This document shows, one piece after another, positions 8,746-16,802 of a DNA stretch of 52,001 nucleotides. The stretch covers positions 1 through 52,001 of the forward strand of contig JAFZCW010000022.1 of assembly GCA_017556125.1 (NCBI GenBank), given 5' to 3'. The notes beneath the pieces were generated by a model. That model saw only the letters and a program-made list of their open reading frames with translations. It was not told where the DNA came from and did no database searches. Source of the stretch: Clostridia bacterium (GTDB lineage: Bacteria; Bacillota_A; Clostridia; Christensenellales; CAG-138). Each line of letters begins with the position of its first letter. Within the stretch, counting starts at the first letter, position 1. A program made the position numbers and the translations under genes.

Positions 8746-8774
8746 ATCTTATCTCATTTTATGGCGAAAGTCAA
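8746..8774 (-). promoter_or_regulatory. Promoter of the riboswitch-metK-like transcript
   Basis: On the minus strand, TTGACT (8769-8774) and TAAGAT (8746-8751) are 17 bases apart. The start would fall just before the P1 strand of the riboswitch. Confidence 0.8.
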
Positions 8775-8825
8775 CACGATCCCGGAAAGCGGGCTTTTTT
8801 GACCTTCTAGTTCTTAAGCAGCCGT

Positions 8826-9767
8826 TCATTTGGAGCCTGACGAAAAATCTTCGTCCCGTATCAGCGCCTTCAGTTCCGGATCATCGGTCAGCTGAAGAAT
8901 GCTCCTGACGATCTTCGCGTCGGAGACGTCTTTTTTGTTCGTTCTGCAGGCAGCGTTGGATACGATGCGGAGAGGTTCATCATCCGATGAACGAAGCTCA
9001 AGGATCGACCTTGCCTGCACCAGCACGCTCGCGCGCAGAATATGGTAATCGCTGGAAACGATCGCGATCTCCCGGACCTGCGGATAATTCTTCAGTTCTC
9101 TGCAGATATATTTCGCGTTCTCGGCGGTCGACATCGATCTGTTCTCCGTGATGATCCTGCCAGGGTCCACCCCTTTTCCAACGAGCCAGTCCGTCATTCT
9201 GTCCGCTTCCGTCACCTTGCTGTTGTTCTCCGCGGTTCCTCCCCCGCAGCAGAGAAGCAGCGCGTGCGGATACTTTTCCGCGCAGTTCAGAGCGACCTCC
9301 AGCCTTTCCGTCAGTTCCGGTTTCATTGAACCGTTTTTATTCAGCTGATATCCCATGATGACGATGCAGAGGGCGTCTGTCCCGTCCAGCCCGTCCGGAA
9401 GAACGCCGTAATGGGTCTCCGATTCGCGCGCAGCATCATAGAACGCAAGGATGCTTTCCCACTGATCAGCCGCCAGCGGATCGATTTCCCGGAGGAGCCG
9501 GAGATCTTCTCCGCGAAGCGTTTTTTCTTCTTCTCCGCCGCGGGCGTACCTTACCGCCATAGAATAGATCAGCTCGTCTGCCGGTACCGTCATTTCAGGC
9601 GTCGGTGAAGAATACACCCTGATCTCGACGGGTTCCGGTTCAGGGGTGCTTTGAACCAGGGTTGCCGACGGCGCTTCAGCAGGAACCGTCCCGGTACTGC
9701 ATCCGGGCACGGACATCAAGGCAGCGATCATCATCAGCCAGATTGGTATGCTCTGTTTTCGCTTCAT
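8826..9767 (-). CDS. YdcF/DUF218-domain lipoprotein
   Basis: 313 residues from the ATG at 9765-9767, chosen because it begins a lipoprotein signal (MKRKQSIPIWLMMIAALMSV, then PGCSTG with the modified Cys). An upstream in-frame GTG would bury that signal. After a Pro/Glu-rich linker, the DUF218 fold is seen as CIVIMGYQL, ERLEVAL, LLCCGGGT, EADRMTDWL, ENRSMSTAENA and IVSSDYHILRA. Members of this family include proteins tied to envelope metabolism (ElyC, SanA); their chemistry is poorly known. It would act on the outer face of the membrane. It appears to stand alone, and no clear promoter was seen. Confidence 0.8.
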   Translation of the reverse strand: MKRKQSIPIWLMMIAALMSVPGCSTGTVPAEAPSATLVQSTPEPEPVEIRVYSSPTPEMTVPADELIYSMAVRYARGGEEEKTLRGEDLRLLREIDPLAADQWESILAFYDAARESETHYGVLPDGLDGTDALCIVIMGYQLNKNGSMKPELTERLEVALNCAEKYPHALLLCCGGGTAENNSKVTEADRMTDWLVGKGVDPGRIITENRSMSTAENAKYICRELKNYPQVREIAIVSSDYHILRASVLVQARSILELRSSDDEPLRIVSNAACRTNKKDVSDAKIVRSILQLTDDPELKALIRDEDFSSGSK

Positions 9768-9844
9768 ATGAATCAGTATACCATAGTGCTCAGGATCAAT
9801 GGCACGGTCTGCCGGCACGGATCGTTATGCCGTACAAAAGCACA

Positions 9845-9885
9845 GACCCGCGGTCCGGCGCTCGGCCGCCGGTATCCTGCGGGTC
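9845..9885 (-). terminator. Long hairpin after the MOSC gene
   Basis: GACCCGC and GCGGGTC bracket a GC-rich inner stem (CGGC...GCCG). On the minus strand it follows the MOSC stop by about 35 bases, with only a broken T run after it; in the plus direction TTT follows. Probably a terminator, perhaps in both directions. Confidence 0.5.
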
Positions 9886-9919
9886 TTTACAGAAAAATCC
9901 AGAACGTTCTCTTTTGATT

Positions 9920-10360
9920 TTATGTTTCAGATGAAACGATCTCCACCTTGTCGCCCGGTTTTATTACTCCGCCGTTCAGAACCGCCGCAAACACCCCTTC
10001 GCGTGGCATGATACAGTCTCCGACGGTCTTGTAAATCACGCAATGACTGTGGCACTCCTTCCCGATCTGCGTTAATTCGAGAACAACGTCCCCGATCCTG
10101 ATCACAGTACCCGGTTTATATCTCTTCAGGTCATATCCCGAAACGATAATGTTTTCACCGAACGCACCGTCCCGGATCTCGATTCCGTTCTTTTTGAAGT
10201 TTTCGATCGCTTCATAGCTCAGAAGGCTGACCTGACGGTGCCATTTCCCCGCATGGGCATCCCCTTCGATTCCGAAATCCCGGATGACCGTAACCGAATC
10301 CACCGCCTCCTTCGGAGTCCCTTTTCGCCTGCTGACGCATACCGCCTTTACTTCGCCCAT
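9920..10360 (-). CDS. MOSC-domain protein
   Basis: 146 residues from the ATG at 10358-10360, preferred over a GTG 9 bases upstream because GGAG lies 8 bases before it. The whole protein is a MOSC (MoCo sulfurase C-terminal) domain: VIRDFGIEGDAHAG near residue 25, QVSLLSYEAI, FGENI near 68 and GKECHSHC near 104, with the conserved Cys thought to carry sulfur, then MPREGVFA. Stand-alone MOSC proteins are thought to handle sulfur or the molybdenum cofactor. No molybdenum genes are next to it. It has its own strong promoter and stands alone. Confidence 0.85.
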   Translation of the reverse strand: MGEVKAVCVSRRKGTPKEAVDSVTVIRDFGIEGDAHAGKWHRQVSLLSYEAIENFKKNGIEIRDGAFGENIIVSGYDLKRYKPGTVIRIGDVVLELTQIGKECHSHCVIYKTVGDCIMPREGVFAAVLNGGVIKPGDKVEIVSSET

Positions 10361-10437
10361 TCCTGTCACTCCGCCTTTCCCGGATGAAACCGTCCTTCAG
10401 GCCGGAAGCACCCGGTCCGATCCGTTTCCGTTCTTAT

Positions 10438-10484
10438 CCTATCTGTTTGATAGGTAATATAGTATGAATCTCTCTTTTTGTCAA
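10438..10484 (-). promoter_or_regulatory. MOSC gene promoter with inverted repeat
   Basis: On the minus strand, TTGACA (10479-10484) and TATATT (10456-10461) are exactly 17 bases apart. Directly after the -10 box is the inverted repeat CCTATC-TGTTT-GATAGG (10438-10454), at about the transcription start, where a repressor could sit. The gap 10361-10669 otherwise contains only the divergent puuR promoter. Confidence 0.75.
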
Positions 10485-10590
10485 TTCGTGCGCTTTCTCA
10501 GGCGCGGTCCGATTCCCCGCTGCAGACACGTTGTTAAGAGCAATCCGGCACACGGACAGCAACAAAAACTATATATTTGTATATTCATAC

Positions 10591-10618
10591 TTGACTGCTT
10601 GTTTAGAGATTGTATAAT
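10591..10618 (+). promoter_or_regulatory. Promoter of the polyamine regulator-pot operon
   Basis: TTGACT (10591-10596) and a perfect TATAAT (10613-10618) are 16 bases apart, about 50 bases before the regulator start. No other promoter is evident before potA, so the regulator is likely co-transcribed with the transporter. Confidence 0.8.
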
Positions 10619-10669
10619 TTCTTTGTATCTCTAATAATAAACTTTATGTTTAGTAATAAAGGATAAGCA

Positions 10670-11227
10670 ATGGATACGGAAACGATCAACCGCAACATCG
10701 GCTATCAGCTGAAAAACCTCAGAAAGCAGGCAGGCCTTACCCAGCAGGAGCTGGCGGACAGGACGGAACTGACCAAGGGATTCATATCCCAGCTGGAACG
10801 CGGTCAGGTGTCTCCCTCCATCGTGACGCTTCTGGATCTGATCGAATGTCTCGGCACCACGCCTTCCGATTTTTTCAAGGCTTCCGGACAGGAGCAGATC
10901 GTCTTCCAGCCTGGCGAGTGTTTTGAAAAAACGGACAGTCTGGGGAACATTACCCGCTGGATCGTCCCTTCCGCACAGAGCAACCAGATGGAACCGATCC
11001 TTGTCTCGCTCGCCCCGGGTCAGCAGTCGGAGCCCGATTCACCCCATAACGGTGAAGAATTCGGATATATTCTGAACGGCCGCGTCCTGATCCATTACGG
11101 AGACAAGAAATATGAGGCGAAATCCGGCGAGAGCTTTTACTACGAAGCGGACAAAGTCCACTATCTGGAGAATCCCGGGAGCAGACCCGCAAGGCTGATC
11201 TGGGTAAGCACTCCCCCGAGTTTCTGA
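10670..11227 (+). CDS. Xre-cupin transcriptional regulator (PuuR-like)
   Basis: 185 residues. An Xre helix-turn-helix at about 11-65 (GLTQQELADRTELTKGFISQLERG) is joined to a C-terminal cupin at about 105-182 (GEEFGYILNGRVLIHYGDK, ESFYYEADKVHYLEN). This architecture is typical of regulators of polyamine uptake and breakdown, where the cupin senses the ligand. It stands 54 bases before potA and shares its promoter, so it is probably the local regulator. The ligand is inferred from context. The ATG follows AAAGGATAAGCA, an acceptable ribosome site. Confidence 0.85.
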   Translation: MDTETINRNIGYQLKNLRKQAGLTQQELADRTELTKGFISQLERGQVSPSIVTLLDLIECLGTTPSDFFKASGQEQIVFQPGECFEKTDSLGNITRWIVPSAQSNQMEPILVSLAPGQQSEPDSPHNGEEFGYILNGRVLIHYGDKKYEAKSGESFYYEADKVHYLENPGSRPARLIWVSTPPSF

Positions 11228-11281
11228 TTGACCGCGTGCACGCGTACAAACTTTTCATTTACATATATAAGGGGTATCAAC

Positions 11282-12721
11282 ATGACAGACAGCAGCAACA
11301 TCATCGAACTGAAACACATCACAAAATCCTTTGAAGACGGGTTCGTGGCCGTATCCGATTTCAATCTGGAAGTCAAGCGCGGAGAGTTCGTTACTTTTCT
11401 CGGGCCTTCCGGCTGCGGAAAGACGACAACACTGAGAATGATAGCCGGTTTTGACCGTCCTACCTCGGGAGAGATCCTCCTGAACGGAAAGGATATCTCT
11501 CACCTGCCGCCCAATCTCCGGCCCATCAATACGGTGTTCCAGCGATATGCCCTGTTCCCCCATATGAATATCTTTGAAAACATCGCTTTCGGTCTGAAAC
11601 AGAAAAAAACGCCGAAAGATATCATCCGGAACAAAGTGAAAAAAGTTCTGCAGCTGGTCGACCTGGAAGGTTTCGAAAGCCGCAGCGTGTCCACCCTTTC
11701 CGGCGGTCAGCAGCAGCGTGTCGCCATTGCCCGCGCCCTTGTGAACGAACCGGAGATCCTGCTCCTTGACGAGCCGCTCGGCGCGCTTGACCTGAAAATG
11801 CGCAAGGAAATGCAGCTCGAACTGAAAAACATGCACAAAGAGCTCGGCATCACTTTTATTTATGTCACGCACGATCAGGAAGAAGCGCTGACGATGTCGG
11901 ACAAGATCGTTGTCATGTCAGAGGGCAAGATCCAGCAGATCGGCACCCCGGAGGGCATTTACAACGAACCGGAAAATGCGTTTGTTGCGGACTTCATCGG
12001 AGAAAGCAACATCTTCAACGGCATCATGACGGGCCATCTGAAGGCGCGTTTTGCCGGCGGTCAGTTTGAGACCGTGGATGATTTCCCCGAAGGAACGCAG
12101 ATCACCGCCGTCATCCGTCCGGAAGACATTCAGATCACCAAACCCGGCGAAGGCCAGATCACCGGCAAAGTGACAGACGTGATATTCAAGGGCATGCATT
12201 ATGAGATCACGGTGGAATCCGGCCGGTATGAACTGATCATTCAAAGCACAAAGTCCGCCGTGCCGGGATCTTCCGTCGGTATGAAAGTAGAACCTGACGG
12301 GATCCACATCATGGTCGCCGCGGAACATACGAACTACTTTAACGTTGACATGAACCGCGACCAGATGCTGGAGTTCAACGGAAGCGTTCTTGACACGAAA
12401 GTTGAGAACATTATCAAGGGCAGCCGCCGCAATGCGGACAATCAGCTGGTCACTTCCAACGGCGAGCTGATCGATCCGGAAAAGATCCATATCATCGCGG
12501 CTATCGAGCCTTCCGATATCAAGATGTCCGACAATGTCGAAGACTGCCTGGTACAGGGCATCATCAGCGACCTGATCTATATGGGCGACCATTACAGCTA
12601 CGTGATCAACACCGATATCGGTCAGGACTTCATCGTTGACGATGAATATCTCTGGAACATGGGAGACCTTGTCGGTCTGGTCCTGCCGATCGAAAAGATG
12701 CGCTTCACTGTAAAGAAGTAA
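11282..12721 (+). CDS. potA: Spermidine/putrescine ABC transporter ATPase PotA, long form
   Basis: 480 residues from the ATG at 11282 (AAGGGG 7 bases upstream); ordinary PotA is about 350-380. The nucleotide-binding domain has Walker A (GPSGCGKTT near 41), signature LSGGQQQR near 138, Walker B ([11 protein letters not shown] near 158) and the switch His (VTHD). The C-terminal region holds two similar TOBE-like units: VIRPEDIQI...[15 protein letters not shown] near 277-345 and AIEPSDIKM...[15 protein letters not shown] near 407-480. The second accounts for the extra length and may bind ligand or set regulation. It powers import through PotB and PotC, whose genes follow. Confidence 0.92.
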   Translation: MTDSSNIIELKHITKSFEDGFVAVSDFNLEVKRGEFVTFLGPSGCGKTTTLRMIAGFDRPTSGEILLNGKDISHLPPNLRPINTVFQRYALFPHMNIFENIAFGLKQKKTPKDIIRNKVKKVLQLVDLEGFESRSVSTLSGGQQQRVAIARALVNEPEILLLDEPLGALDLKMRKEMQLELKNMHKELGITFIYVTHDQEEALTMSDKIVVMSEGKIQQIGTPEGIYNEPENAFVADFIGESNIFNGIMTGHLKARFAGGQFETVDDFPEGTQITAVIRPEDIQITKPGEGQITGKVTDVIFKGMHYEITVESGRYELIIQSTKSAVPGSSVGMKVEPDGIHIMVAAEHTNYFNVDMNRDQMLEFNGSVLDTKVENIIKGSRRNADNQLVTSNGELIDPEKIHIIAAIEPSDIKMSDNVEDCLVQGIISDLIYMGDHYSYVINTDIGQDFIVDDEYLWNMGDLVGLVLPIEKMRFTVKK

Positions 12722-12736
12722 GAGGGGGAATCCGGA

Positions 12737-13525
12737 ATGAGATTTTCAAGAAAACTCCTCGGTATACCATATGCCGTATTCCTGATCATTTTCGTGGTCG
12801 CTCCTCTGTTTGTGCTGTTCTTCTACGCCTTTACAAACGGAGAGGGCCGGTTTTCCCTTTCGAATCTGGTCGGATTCTTCTCGGATCCGAATACGCTTGG
12901 CACACTGTGCTACAGCTTCGCGCTGGCGTTTGTCGTGACGGTTGTCTGTCTCCTTCTCGCCTATCCGACCGCTTATTTTCTCGCCACCAGCAGGCTGAAG
13001 GCCAAAAGCGTCATCATCATGATTTTTGTCATGCCCATGTGGATCAATTTCTCCCTGAGAATCACGGCGCTGAAAGAGATCCTGACCATGATCGAGCGGA
13101 ATCTTGCTTACTACCCCTTTCTGAATTCCGTCCTGGGAATGACATACGATTTCCTGCCGTTCATGATCCTGCCCATTTACAACGTCATCGTGAAACTATC
13201 TCCGGATTTCGGAGAGGCGGCACGGGATCTCGGGGCAAACAGTGCGGGCACGTTCCTTCAGGTCACCCTTCCCCTTTCGGTTCCGGGGATCCTGAGCGGT
13301 GTTTCCATGGTCTTCCTGCCCGCCATGACCAACTATGTCGTTCTTGACATGCTGTACAACAGCACCTATATCATGGGCAGCCTGATCGGGAGCTACTTCT
13401 CCGCCTACAACTGGCACGGTGGCTCCATGATCGCCCTGATCCTTCTCGCTGTTATCTGCGGATTCACGCTTCTTACCGACAGCATCGGTGAAGGGGAAGT
13501 CAAGAGAGGAGGTGCGATGCTGTGA
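12737..13525 (+). CDS. potB: Spermidine/putrescine permease PotB
   Basis: 262 residues with six predicted membrane helices. The EAA loop (GEAARDLGANSAGTFLQVTLPLSVPG) near residue 160 contacts the PotA ATPase. It is the first membrane subunit of the polyamine importer, 15 bases after potA with AGAGGGGG before the ATG. Its TGA stop overlaps the potC start (GTGA), so the two are translationally coupled. Confidence 0.92.
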   Translation: MRFSRKLLGIPYAVFLIIFVVAPLFVLFFYAFTNGEGRFSLSNLVGFFSDPNTLGTLCYSFALAFVVTVVCLLLAYPTAYFLATSRLKAKSVIIMIFVMPMWINFSLRITALKEILTMIERNLAYYPFLNSVLGMTYDFLPFMILPIYNVIVKLSPDFGEAARDLGANSAGTFLQVTLPLSVPGILSGVSMVFLPAMTNYVVLDMLYNSTYIMGSLIGSYFSAYNWHGGSMIALILLAVICGFTLLTDSIGEGEVKRGGAML

Positions 13526-14328
13526 GAAAATTCGGATCTGCCTTTATCATATTCGTGCTTCTATTCCTGTATGTTCCGATCCTCGTGCTCGCATTCTACA
13601 GCTTTACGAACGCGTCCCAGATCGGCTCCTTCCAGAGCTTTACGTTTGAAAACTACGTCCGGCTCTTCACAACGGAAGAACTGCGGAACATGATCCTCGG
13701 GACCGTCCTTCTCGCCCTGGCGTCCTCCATTCTGGCAACGATTCTCGGGACGCTCGGCGCTGTCGGCTCGTTCTACTCCAAATCCCTGGTCGAGAGAGCC
13801 TATACTTTCGTCAACCAGATCCCGGTCATCAACGCGGACGTCGTTACCGGTTTCTCGCTCTGCATCCTGCTCGTTGTCGTTCTCGGGATCAACAAGGACA
13901 CCTACCTGCCCCTGCTGTTCGGACACGTCACGCTGTCCGCGCCGTTTGTATATCTTTCCGTCGTCCCGAAGCTGAAGCAGATGGATTCCAGTCTGTACGA
14001 GGCAGCGCTGGATCTCGGCGCGACGCCGTTTACGGCGCTGATCCGCGTGGTTTTCCCGCAGATCCTCTCCGGCATCGTTTCCGGTTTCATGCTGGCGATC
14101 ACGCTGTCGCTGGATGATTATTTCATCGCGACCTATACGAAGCCTGCCATGTTCGATACCATCAGCACCTATGTCGTCAACGCGACAAAAGGTTCCCACA
14201 CGGAAATCAAGACAGCCCTCTGGGCGCTTTCCACCGTGATCTTTTTAATCGTTCTCATTGTCGTGGCTGTCATCAACATCAACGCGAACAAGGACAGCAA
14301 GGCCATGAAGCAGAGGAGGTCCTGTTAA
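13522..14328 (+). CDS. potC: Spermidine/putrescine permease PotC
   Basis: 268 residues starting at a GTG that overlaps the potB stop; AGAGGAGGT lies upstream. Six membrane helices and the EAA loop (YEAALDLGATPFTALIRV, then FPQILSG) near residue 160 mark it as the second membrane subunit of the polyamine importer. LSLDDYFIATY near 195 is a conserved PotC segment. potD follows after one base. Confidence 0.92.
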   Translation: MRKFGSAFIIFVLLFLYVPILVLAFYSFTNASQIGSFQSFTFENYVRLFTTEELRNMILGTVLLALASSILATILGTLGAVGSFYSKSLVERAYTFVNQIPVINADVVTGFSLCILLVVVLGINKDTYLPLLFGHVTLSAPFVYLSVVPKLKQMDSSLYEAALDLGATPFTALIRVVFPQILSGIVSGFMLAITLSLDDYFIATYTKPAMFDTISTYVVNATKGSHTEIKTALWALSTVIFLIVLIVVAVININANKDSKAMKQRRSC

Positions 14329-14329
14329 C

Positions 14330-15877
14330 ATGACGCGCATCATTCTGAAGAAAACTGCCGCCTTCCTCTGTGTCCTGCTTACTGCCGCGCTGGTCTTTCC
14401 GTACGCGTCTCTGGCAGCCGAAGAGAGCGAGACCGTCCTCCGCGTCTGCAGCTGGGAGGAATACATCGATGAGGGCGACTGGGACGAAGACGAGGTCATC
14501 GATCTCGAAAGCGGTGATATCTTCGGCGAGAATCCCATGGTAAACGACTTCGAGGACTGGTACTACGATACCTATCACAAAAAGGTCCGGGTCGAATACT
14601 CGACGTTCGGAACGAATGAAGATCTTTACAACATGCTCACGCTGGGGGATGTGTTCGACCTCGTATGTCCTTCCGAATACATGATCATGAAACTGATGGC
14701 GGAAGACCTGCTCTGTCCGCTTTCGGACACGTTCTTTGATGAAAGCGACGAGAACAATTACTACATCAAAGGCGTCTCCCCGTATATCCGCGGCATGTTC
14801 GAGTCGCACGAGATAAACGGCAGCACCTGGGATCAATACGCCGCCGGTTTCATGTGGGGCGTTACGGGCTTTGTTTACAATCCGGATATCGTATCCGTCG
14901 AAGACGCCTCCACCTGGCACCTGATCGACAACACTTCCTACGCAAGACAGATCACGGTCAAGGACAACGTGCGCGATACCTATTTCGCCGCGCTCGGCGC
15001 GTTAAAGTCGGATCTGCTGACATCCGAGTCGTTCAAAAACAGCCCTGATTATCCCTCCCGCCTGCAGGATGAAATGAACGATACTTCCCCGGAGATGATC
15101 GCGCAGGTCCAGGACTATCTCCAGTCCGTCAAGGACAATCTGTATTCGTTCGAAACGGATTCCGGGAAGGCGGATATGATCACCGGAAAAGTCGTGGCCA
15201 ACCTCCAGTGGTCAGGCGACGCCGTCTACTCGATGGATCAGGCGGAAGCGGATGACTTTTTCCTGGAATTTGCTGTTCCGGAAGAATCCACGAACGTGTA
15301 CTTCGATGGATGGGTCATGCTGAAATGCGGCATCGAGGGCAATCCGGACAAGCAGCACGCGGCGGAAGCATTCATCAATTTCCTGTCCCGTCCCGATAAC
15401 GTGATCCGGAACATGTACTACATCGGATATACCTCCGTCATATCCAACTCCGAAGACGGAAGAATATTCGAGTATGCGGAATGGAGCTACGGAGCCGATG
15501 AAGATGAAGAAAACACGGTGGAGTATTCCGTAGCCCATTTCTTCGCGGAAGATGAAGAAAGCCAGGATGATTTCATCCTGACCGTACCGGAAGATCAGCT
15601 CTACCGTCAGCTCGCGGCGCAGTATCCTTCCGAGGAAGTACTTGGCCGTGCCTCAATCATGGTCTATTTCGATAAGGAAGTCAGCGAGGCAACCAATCAG
15701 ATGTGGATCAATGTTCGGTGCTTCAATATCAGGAACATTCCCGTGTGGTGCTGGATCCTCGCCGGTCTGATCGTAGCGCTGATCGGTTACGCCGTCATCA
15801 GCAAAAAAATCAGCAGAAAGCACCAGATCAGCCCTCCGGATATCACGACGTTCCGGAATCACGAACGTAAAAACTAA
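14330..15877 (+). CDS. potD: Polyamine-binding protein PotD with C-terminal membrane anchor
   Basis: 515 residues, against about 350 for standard PotD. A cleavable-type signal peptide (residues 1-29, ending ASLAAEE) has no lipobox Cys. The binding domain shows LRVCSWEEYIDEG, VRVEYSTFGTNEDLYNML, FDLVCPSEYMI, WGVTGFVYNPD and VNLQWSGDAVYSM-like motifs. A transmembrane helix near 471-490 (VWCWILAGLIVALIGYAVI) is followed by a basic tail (SKKISRK), which would leave the binding domain outside and the tail inside. The protein is rich in Asp and Glu, as suits polycations. It is tethered by a helix instead of lipid, an uncommon design. Last gene of the operon. Confidence 0.9.
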   Translation: MTRIILKKTAAFLCVLLTAALVFPYASLAAEESETVLRVCSWEEYIDEGDWDEDEVIDLESGDIFGENPMVNDFEDWYYDTYHKKVRVEYSTFGTNEDLYNMLTLGDVFDLVCPSEYMIMKLMAEDLLCPLSDTFFDESDENNYYIKGVSPYIRGMFESHEINGSTWDQYAAGFMWGVTGFVYNPDIVSVEDASTWHLIDNTSYARQITVKDNVRDTYFAALGALKSDLLTSESFKNSPDYPSRLQDEMNDTSPEMIAQVQDYLQSVKDNLYSFETDSGKADMITGKVVANLQWSGDAVYSMDQAEADDFFLEFAVPEESTNVYFDGWVMLKCGIEGNPDKQHAAEAFINFLSRPDNVIRNMYYIGYTSVISNSEDGRIFEYAEWSYGADEDEENTVEYSVAHFFAEDEESQDDFILTVPEDQLYRQLAAQYPSEEVLGRASIMVYFDKEVSEATNQMWINVRCFNIRNIPVWCWILAGLIVALIGYAVISKKISRKHQISPPDITTFRNHERKN

Positions 15878-15894
15878 ACTTCCGAAAAGACTTC

Positions 15895-15922
15895 AAGCAC
15901 GCAGTTCATGCGTGCTTTTTTT
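15895..15922 (+). terminator. Intrinsic terminator of the pot operon
   Basis: AAGCACGC pairs with GCGTGCTT across a short loop and is followed by a run of T, 17 bases after the potD stop. Confidence 0.88.
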
Positions 15923-15943
15923 ATCGGCGGAACACCCCGGATC

Positions 15944-16090
15944 TCAGAAGAGAATGATACTGCAGGCTACGACGCCGGCAGCAACGATGAGTATGGTCGC
16001 GACCGTATAACCGAACGGGGTAAGATGATACCTTTTCAGCCTGTTCAGTCCTTTTTTCCAGTTTTCGAGACTTTCGTGCAGCGTTTCCAT
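15944..16090 (-). CDS. 48-residue single-pass membrane protein
   Basis: A small frame on the minus strand starts at ATG 16088-16090 with GGAGG 7 bases before it and ends at TGA 15944-15946. The product begins METLHESLENWKKGLNRLKR, an amphipathic basic helix, then has one hydrophobic helix (about residues 28-47, YTVATILIVAAGVVACSIIL). It lies 46 bases after the Xre gene and is probably on the same transcript. The good ribosome site and clean helix argue for a real gene. Function unknown; a membrane partner of the regulator or a toxin-like peptide are both possible. Confidence 0.65.
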   Translation of the reverse strand: METLHESLENWKKGLNRLKRYHLTPFGYTVATILIVAAGVVACSIILF

Positions 16091-16136
16091 AGCGGATCCT
16101 CCGATGATTCTGAGTCCTGGTGCAATGAATGGTTTT

Positions 16137-16535
16137 TTACAGATGACGGAGACCGGAGGCTTCCAGCAGGGCGGTCCATGCTCTGGAAACCCTCACGCGG
16201 TCCTGCGGCCTTTTCATGATCGACGGGGCAAACAATCCGGCATCCGTCCGGATCTCCTCCCTGACGTTGTCCGGATAGCGTTCCGGATGATCAACGAGCG
16301 AATCCATCAGGATCCTCAGCATGCAGTCTTCCGGATCGCCGGATCTGTCGATCTCATCATCAAACAGCTTATGAATGGCCAGATACTGCATAATGGACAG
16401 CGTGTTTCCGTCTTTTTCAAACGTTCCTACTGTCTGTCTGCTGATCCCCAGCCTTCTCCCGAAGTCGGACGCCGTCCAGCCGGCGCAGCTTCTGAGAAGC
16501 ACGAGATTTTTTTGCAATCTGTCGCGTGCATCCAT
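16137..16535 (-). CDS. Small Xre-family DNA-binding protein
   Basis: 132 residues. An N-terminal helix-turn-helix (LRSCAGWTASDFGRRLGISRQTVGTFEK) is at about 14-42. The remaining 90 residues are not recognised and contain charged helices (DNVREEIRTDAG, RVRVSRAWTALLEASG). The ATG follows CGGGGATAAAGA. It has its own promoter and heads a two-gene unit with the small membrane protein, suggesting joint action. The target is unknown; autoregulation at the AT-rich promoter is plausible. Confidence 0.8.
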   Translation of the reverse strand: MDARDRLQKNLVLLRSCAGWTASDFGRRLGISRQTVGTFEKDGNTLSIMQYLAIHKLFDDEIDRSGDPEDCMLRILMDSLVDHPERYPDNVREEIRTDAGLFAPSIMKRPQDRVRVSRAWTALLEASGLRHL

Positions 16536-16556
16536 TCTTTATCCCCGTTGATTAAA

Positions 16557-16585
16557 AAAATACCATGATTTCCATAATATGTCAA
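16557..16585 (-). promoter_or_regulatory. Promoter of the Xre gene
   Basis: On the minus strand, TTGACA (16580-16585) and TATTTT (16557-16562) are 17 bases apart. The next 60 bases upstream are very AT-rich with repeated ATATTTTT, which may be a regulator site or a curved upstream region. Confidence 0.7.
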
Positions 16586-16757
16586 ATATTTTTACATATG
16601 TATCTAATATTTTTTCATTAGTGTTAAATTATTTGTCATTATAGAAACACGGACGATTATCCCCTTTCAATAAGCTGGCGCAGCGGCGCCCGGATCCGCA
16701 TCTTCCCTGCCCTGCCTATCTTTCACAGATTGTTTTATTTTTGCGCTTCCGCGCTCT

Positions 16758-16765
16758 GATACAAT
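16758..16765 (+). promoter_or_regulatory. Extended -10 promoter of the mreB-like gene
   Basis: TGATACAAT (TG, one base, TACAAT at 16760-16765) fits an extended -10 element. No good -35 box is seen 17 bases upstream. Confidence 0.4.
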
Positions 16766-16802
16766 AAATTAGTAAAAGTATGTAATGAAAGAAGGCAGCA
16801 TC

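Noticed and set aside
8779..8801. Hairpin CCCG/CGGG followed by six T on the plus strand
   Set aside because: No plus-strand gene precedes it, and on the minus strand it has no T run. It may only shield the metK promoter, so it was not listed as a terminator.
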